A stretch of DNA of 10,801 nucleotides from an uncultured Oxalobacteraceae bacterium (GTDB lineage: Bacteria > Pseudomonadota > Gammaproteobacteria > Burkholderiales > Burkholderiaceae): positions 1 to 10,801 of the forward strand of contig CAMLFK010000168.1 of the NCBI GenBank assembly GCA_946479255.1, in the 5' to 3' direction. A program made the position numbers and the translations under genes. Under the pieces are notes generated by a model, which did no database searches, had not been told where the DNA came from, and worked only from the letters and a program-made list of their open reading frames with translations. Shown here piece by piece: positions 8,257 through 10,801 of the stretch. Positions within the stretch are counted from its first letter, which is position 1. Every line of letters starts with the position of its first letter.

Positions 8257-8925
8257 TCAGCGCATCGCCATGCCGAAGCGTTCGAAGCGCGGCAGCCAGT
8301 CGCCCTCGATATCTGCCGATACCAGCACCCGCTCGGCACGCCCGATCAGCAGTTCGCGCGGCACCAGGCCGTAGTAGCGCGAGTCGACGCTGTTATCGCG
8401 GTTGTCTCCCAGCATCATGTATTGGCCGGCCGGTACGGTGATCGGCCCGAAGGTGCGGCGCGCAGCAATCTGCGGGAACAGTTGGATGCGGCGGCTGTGG
8501 CCGTCGACCGTTTCGTCGAAGCGCGACACCGCCAGTTGTGGGGAGTTGCCGACGCTTGCACTAGCGGTGCCGGCGGGTTTGTAGCTAGCGGTTTTGCCGT
8601 TGATGATCAGAGTTTCGTCACGCATTTCGACCACGTCGCCTGGCAGTGCGATGAGGCGCTTGATCAGGCGGGTGCCGTCGCGCGGGGACGAGAAGATGAC
8701 CACTTCGCCGCGCTTAGGCTCGCCGGTGTGGGCTAGCACCACGTCGGTGAGCGGGACCTTGACGTTGTAGGCCAGGCGGTTGATAAAAACCACGTCGCCT
8801 TCGAGCAGGTTGGGATGCATGGAGGCCGAAGGAATCGGACTCCAGTCTGCCACGGCCGTTCGGAACACCCCGAACAGGAACACAAAGAGAATGAAGCCTT
8901 TGTTAGCGCGCAGCAGATTTTTCAT
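8257..8925 (-). CDS. lepB: Signal peptidase I (short form)
   Basis: A 222-residue type I signal peptidase that would cleave signal peptides at the outer face of the inner membrane. One membrane segment (about 9-27) precedes the catalytic Ser35 in PSASMHP. Lys89 in LIKRLIALPGD is the general base, and the box GDNRDNSVDSR (173-183) is intact, so it should be active. The family norm at the active site is SGSM; here it is SASM. It is shorter than the E. coli enzyme (324 residues, two membrane segments). The main lepB usually lies beside lepA and rnc, so this is probably a second copy; that is inference. It starts at ATG 8923-8925 with AAAGG eight bases upstream. Confidence 0.93.
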   Translation of the reverse strand: MKNLLRANKGFILFVFLFGVFRTAVADWSPIPSASMHPNLLEGDVVFINRLAYNVKVPLTDVVLAHTGEPKRGEVVIFSSPRDGTRLIKRLIALPGDVVEMRDETLIINGKTASYKPAGTASASVGNSPQLAVSRFDETVDGHSRRIQLFPQIAARRTFGPITVPAGQYMMLGDNRDNSVDSRYYGLVPRELLIGRAERVLVSADIEGDWLPRFERFGMAMR

Positions 8926-9037
8926 GAAGGGGCCTTTGGGTTAACGACGTTTTAGTGGTTGGAACATCAACATCGTAAACACTTAAACTTTATGCTGGCT
9001 TAACCCCTGCAGATACCTTGAATGACAAGTTGGTGGC

Positions 9038-9967
9038 TTATTTGACGACGCGATTCTGGCTCTTCACCACCTGCATGGCACTGGCAATCAAACCACTCAT
9101 ATCGCCCAGATTCGCCGGCACGATGATCGAGTTATTGGTCTTGGCCAGCTCACTGAAAGCCGCCACATACTGCTCCGCCACACGCAGGTTGACCGCATCC
9201 TCACCACCCGGGTTACGAATCGCCTCACCCACCTGGCGCAGCGCCTCCGCGTTCGCCTGCGCCATCAGCACCGTCGCCTGCGCGTCACCCTCAGCGCGGT
9301 TGATCGAGGCCTGCTTCTCACCTTCGGAGCGCGCAATGGCCGCCTCGCGTTCACCGGTCGCGATATTGATCTGCTCCTGCTTGCGCCCTTCCGACGCGGC
9401 GATCAGCGCGCGCTTTTCGCGTTCGGCGGTAATCTGCGCCTGCATCGCATGCAGGATCTCGGCCGGCGGCGTCAGGTCCTTGATCTCATAACGCAGCACC
9501 TTGACGCCCCAGTTGGCCGCCGACTCATCGATCGCATTGACGATGGTGGTGTTGATGTGGTCGCGCTCTTCGAAGGTCTTGTCCAGCTCCATCTTGCCGA
9601 TCACAGAACGCAGCGTCGTCTGGGCCAGCTGGGTAATCGCGGCCAGGTAGTTCGACGAACCATACGACGCCCGCATCGCGTCGGTGATCTGGAAGTACAA
9701 GATGCCGTCCACCTGCAGCTGGGTGTTATCGCGCGTGATGCAGACCTGCGGCGGCACATCCAGCGGAATCTCTTTGAGAATGTGCTTGTACGCGATGCGG
9801 TCGACGAACGGCACCACGATGTTCAGGCCCGGCGCCAGGGTCGCATGGTATTTGCCAAGCCGTTCCACCACCCATGCATGTTGCTGCGGCACCACGTTGA
9901 TGGTCTTGAATACGAAGACCAACGCCAGTGCGAAAAATACGATTGCCACGCTTCCGAATAAATCCAT
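9038..9967 (-). CDS. qmcA: SPFH/stomatin-like membrane protein, QmcA type
   Basis: A 309-residue membrane protein: one N-terminal membrane segment (about 5-20), then an SPFH (band 7) domain (about 22-190) with VPQQHAWVVERLGKY and the family's PGLNIVVPFVDR, then an Ala/Glu/Lys-rich coiled coil (about 185-250) ending in a hydrophobic C-terminus. Such proteins form large oligomers on the inner membrane; in E. coli QmcA works with FtsH-type quality control. The ATG at 9965-9967 has AGAGG six bases upstream. It lies 23 bases after nfeD in the same direction, a pairing found across bacteria and archaea. Confidence 0.93.
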   Translation of the reverse strand: MDLFGSVAIVFFALALVFVFKTINVVPQQHAWVVERLGKYHATLAPGLNIVVPFVDRIAYKHILKEIPLDVPPQVCITRDNTQLQVDGILYFQITDAMRASYGSSNYLAAITQLAQTTLRSVIGKMELDKTFEERDHINTTIVNAIDESAANWGVKVLRYEIKDLTPPAEILHAMQAQITAEREKRALIAASEGRKQEQINIATGEREAAIARSEGEKQASINRAEGDAQATVLMAQANAEALRQVGEAIRNPGGEDAVNLRVAEQYVAAFSELAKTNNSIIVPANLGDMSGLIASAMQVVKSQNRVVK

Positions 9968-9990
9968 ATCCCGCCTCTTTCAGTGTTGTT

Positions 9991-10413
9991 TTAGGAGTTA
10001 CTAACGATGAGCCGGTTGCCCAGCACTTCGACAATCTTGTAGTCACCTGCTTCCGCCGTCGCACCAGGGCCCAGCTCCACGTCCCACAGCGCGCCGCGGT
10101 ATTTCACGCGCGCCCGGCCGTCCTGCCACGCGTCGACCACCACGCGCTGGCCAATGTCGATATTCACGTTAGGATCGCGCCCGGCATCGCGCCTGGACGG
10201 CGCGCCAAAGCGGCTGCGGTGCAGCAGGACGGTGGCGATCACGCCGACCACAGCGGCGACGATGATCTGCATGGATAGTGACAGCCCGGCCAGCGCCGCC
10301 AGCGCGCCGGTGGCCACCCCGATGGCGATCATCAGGATGTAGAACGTCCCCGTGAACAGCTCGACGATCACCAGTATCCCTGCAATCGCCAGCCACAACA
10401 TCCAGTCATTCAT
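9991..10413 (-). CDS. NfeD family membrane protein
   Basis: A 140-residue NfeD1b-type protein of the E. coli YbbJ kind. Hydrophobic segments at about 4-20, 25-45 and 48-64 are followed by a short basic linker and an OB-fold domain (about 84-138) with RVVVDAWQDGRARVKYRGALWDVEL. NfeD proteins act with SPFH partners in the membrane, and the partner here is the next gene. ATG 10411-10413 has GAGGG seven bases upstream. The serine-protease part seen in long NfeD proteins is absent. Confidence 0.92.
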   Translation of the reverse strand: MNDWMLWLAIAGILVIVELFTGTFYILMIAIGVATGALAALAGLSLSMQIIVAAVVGVIATVLLHRSRFGAPSRRDAGRDPNVNIDIGQRVVVDAWQDGRARVKYRGALWDVELGPGATAEAGDYKIVEVLGNRLIVSNS

Positions 10414-10443
10414 GGCAGTTCCCTCAAAGTGAATTTACATAAC

Positions 10444-10479
10444 AAAAACCCCCGAAGCCGCAAGCGGCTACGAGGGTTT
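10444..10479 (-). terminator. Rho-independent terminator of ppsA
   Basis: A long stem (10446-10461 with 10464-10479, two mismatches, two-base loop) is followed on the minus strand by TTTTT. It lies 88 bases after the ppsA stop codon and 30 bases before the nfeD start. It should separate ppsA from the nfeD pair. Confidence 0.88.
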
Positions 10480-10567
10480 GCACAACAAAGCGATAGCTAT
10501 CGATGATCGGTATGAAAACGAGTTCAGTTACCGCCAAGTCTAGCTTACTTTTTCAATTAGTCAACAT

Positions 10568-10801
10568 TTACATGGAGGCGAGCTTTTGCCATGTATCGAT
10601 CACTGAGTCGGGGTTCAGCGACATCGACTCGATCCCTTCGCTCATCAGCCATGCGGCAAAGTCCGGATGGTCCGAAGGCCCCTGGCCGCAGATGCCGATG
10701 TACTTGCCCTGCGCGCGGCAAGCCTTGATCGCCATCGACAGCAGCGCCTTGACGGCCGGATCGCGCTCGTCGAAGTCGGCCGCCAGCAGCGCCATGCCGG
10801 A
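10568..10801 (-). CDS. ppsA: Phosphoenolpyruvate synthase, C-terminal fragment
   Basis: The last 77 codons of a gene that continues past the right edge. PpsA makes phosphoenolpyruvate from pyruvate and ATP for gluconeogenesis. The fragment covers the end of the PEP-utilising TIM barrel: FDERDPAVKALLSMAI, then GICGQGPSDHP, where the Cys is the proton donor of the PEP synthase/PPDK family, then SLNPDSVIDTWQ. The frame is open through the edge codons (SGMALL), so the ATG at 10793-10795 is internal. The stop codon is followed by a clear terminator. Confidence 0.95.
   Translation of the reverse strand, partial: SGMALLAADFDERDPAVKALLSMAIKACRAQGKYIGICGQGPSDHPDFAAWLMSEGIESMSLNPDSVIDTWQKLASM

Overview
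The window looks like a chromosomal segment of a betaproteobacterium, most likely of the Oxalobacteraceae (Massilia/Duganella/Janthinobacterium group). This rests on GC-rich codon use, on the protein sequences of GuaA, GuaB, SmpB and RatA as I remember their orthologues, and on the gene neighbourhood. No species can be named from sequence alone.

Region 1-1678 is accessory and lower in GC. It holds one credible gene, an unrecognised 217-residue protein at 755-1408 (minus strand). A Thr-Cys-His pattern in that protein resembles the active site of CNF1/BLF1-type glutamine deamidase toxins. The gene lies between 59-bp inverted repeats (692-750 and 1472-1529). A third, shorter repeat copy lies at 1546-1577. 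The stretch 1-690 has no convincing gene, only degenerate repeats and a possible partial ORF at the left edge. The region abuts the 3' end of guaA, a known integration hotspot for genomic islands, and a guaA terminator (1679-1706) marks the practical boundary.

Region 1780-5068 carries the last two enzymes of GMP synthesis, guaB (IMP dehydrogenase) and guaA (GMP synthase), both on the minus strand. They are separated by 217 bases that contain a REP-like palindrome and a second strong hairpin. Region 5222-5698 is a plus-strand periplasmic DUF4124 protein, divergent from guaB. Region 5754-6468 is the ratA-rnfH pair (minus, overlapping), divergent from smpB (6533-6982), as in Escherichia coli.

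Region 6979-8925 (minus) carries a Bcr/CflA-type drug efflux transporter and a short signal peptidase I. Region 9038-10413 (minus) is the membrane pair nfeD and an SPFH/stomatin-like protein. Region 10568-10801 is the 3' end of ppsA (phosphoenolpyruvate synthase), closed by a clear terminator at 10444-10479.

From ratA rightward the core is ordinary housekeeping content. The parts most worth a second look are the deamidase-like gene and its repeats at the guaA end.
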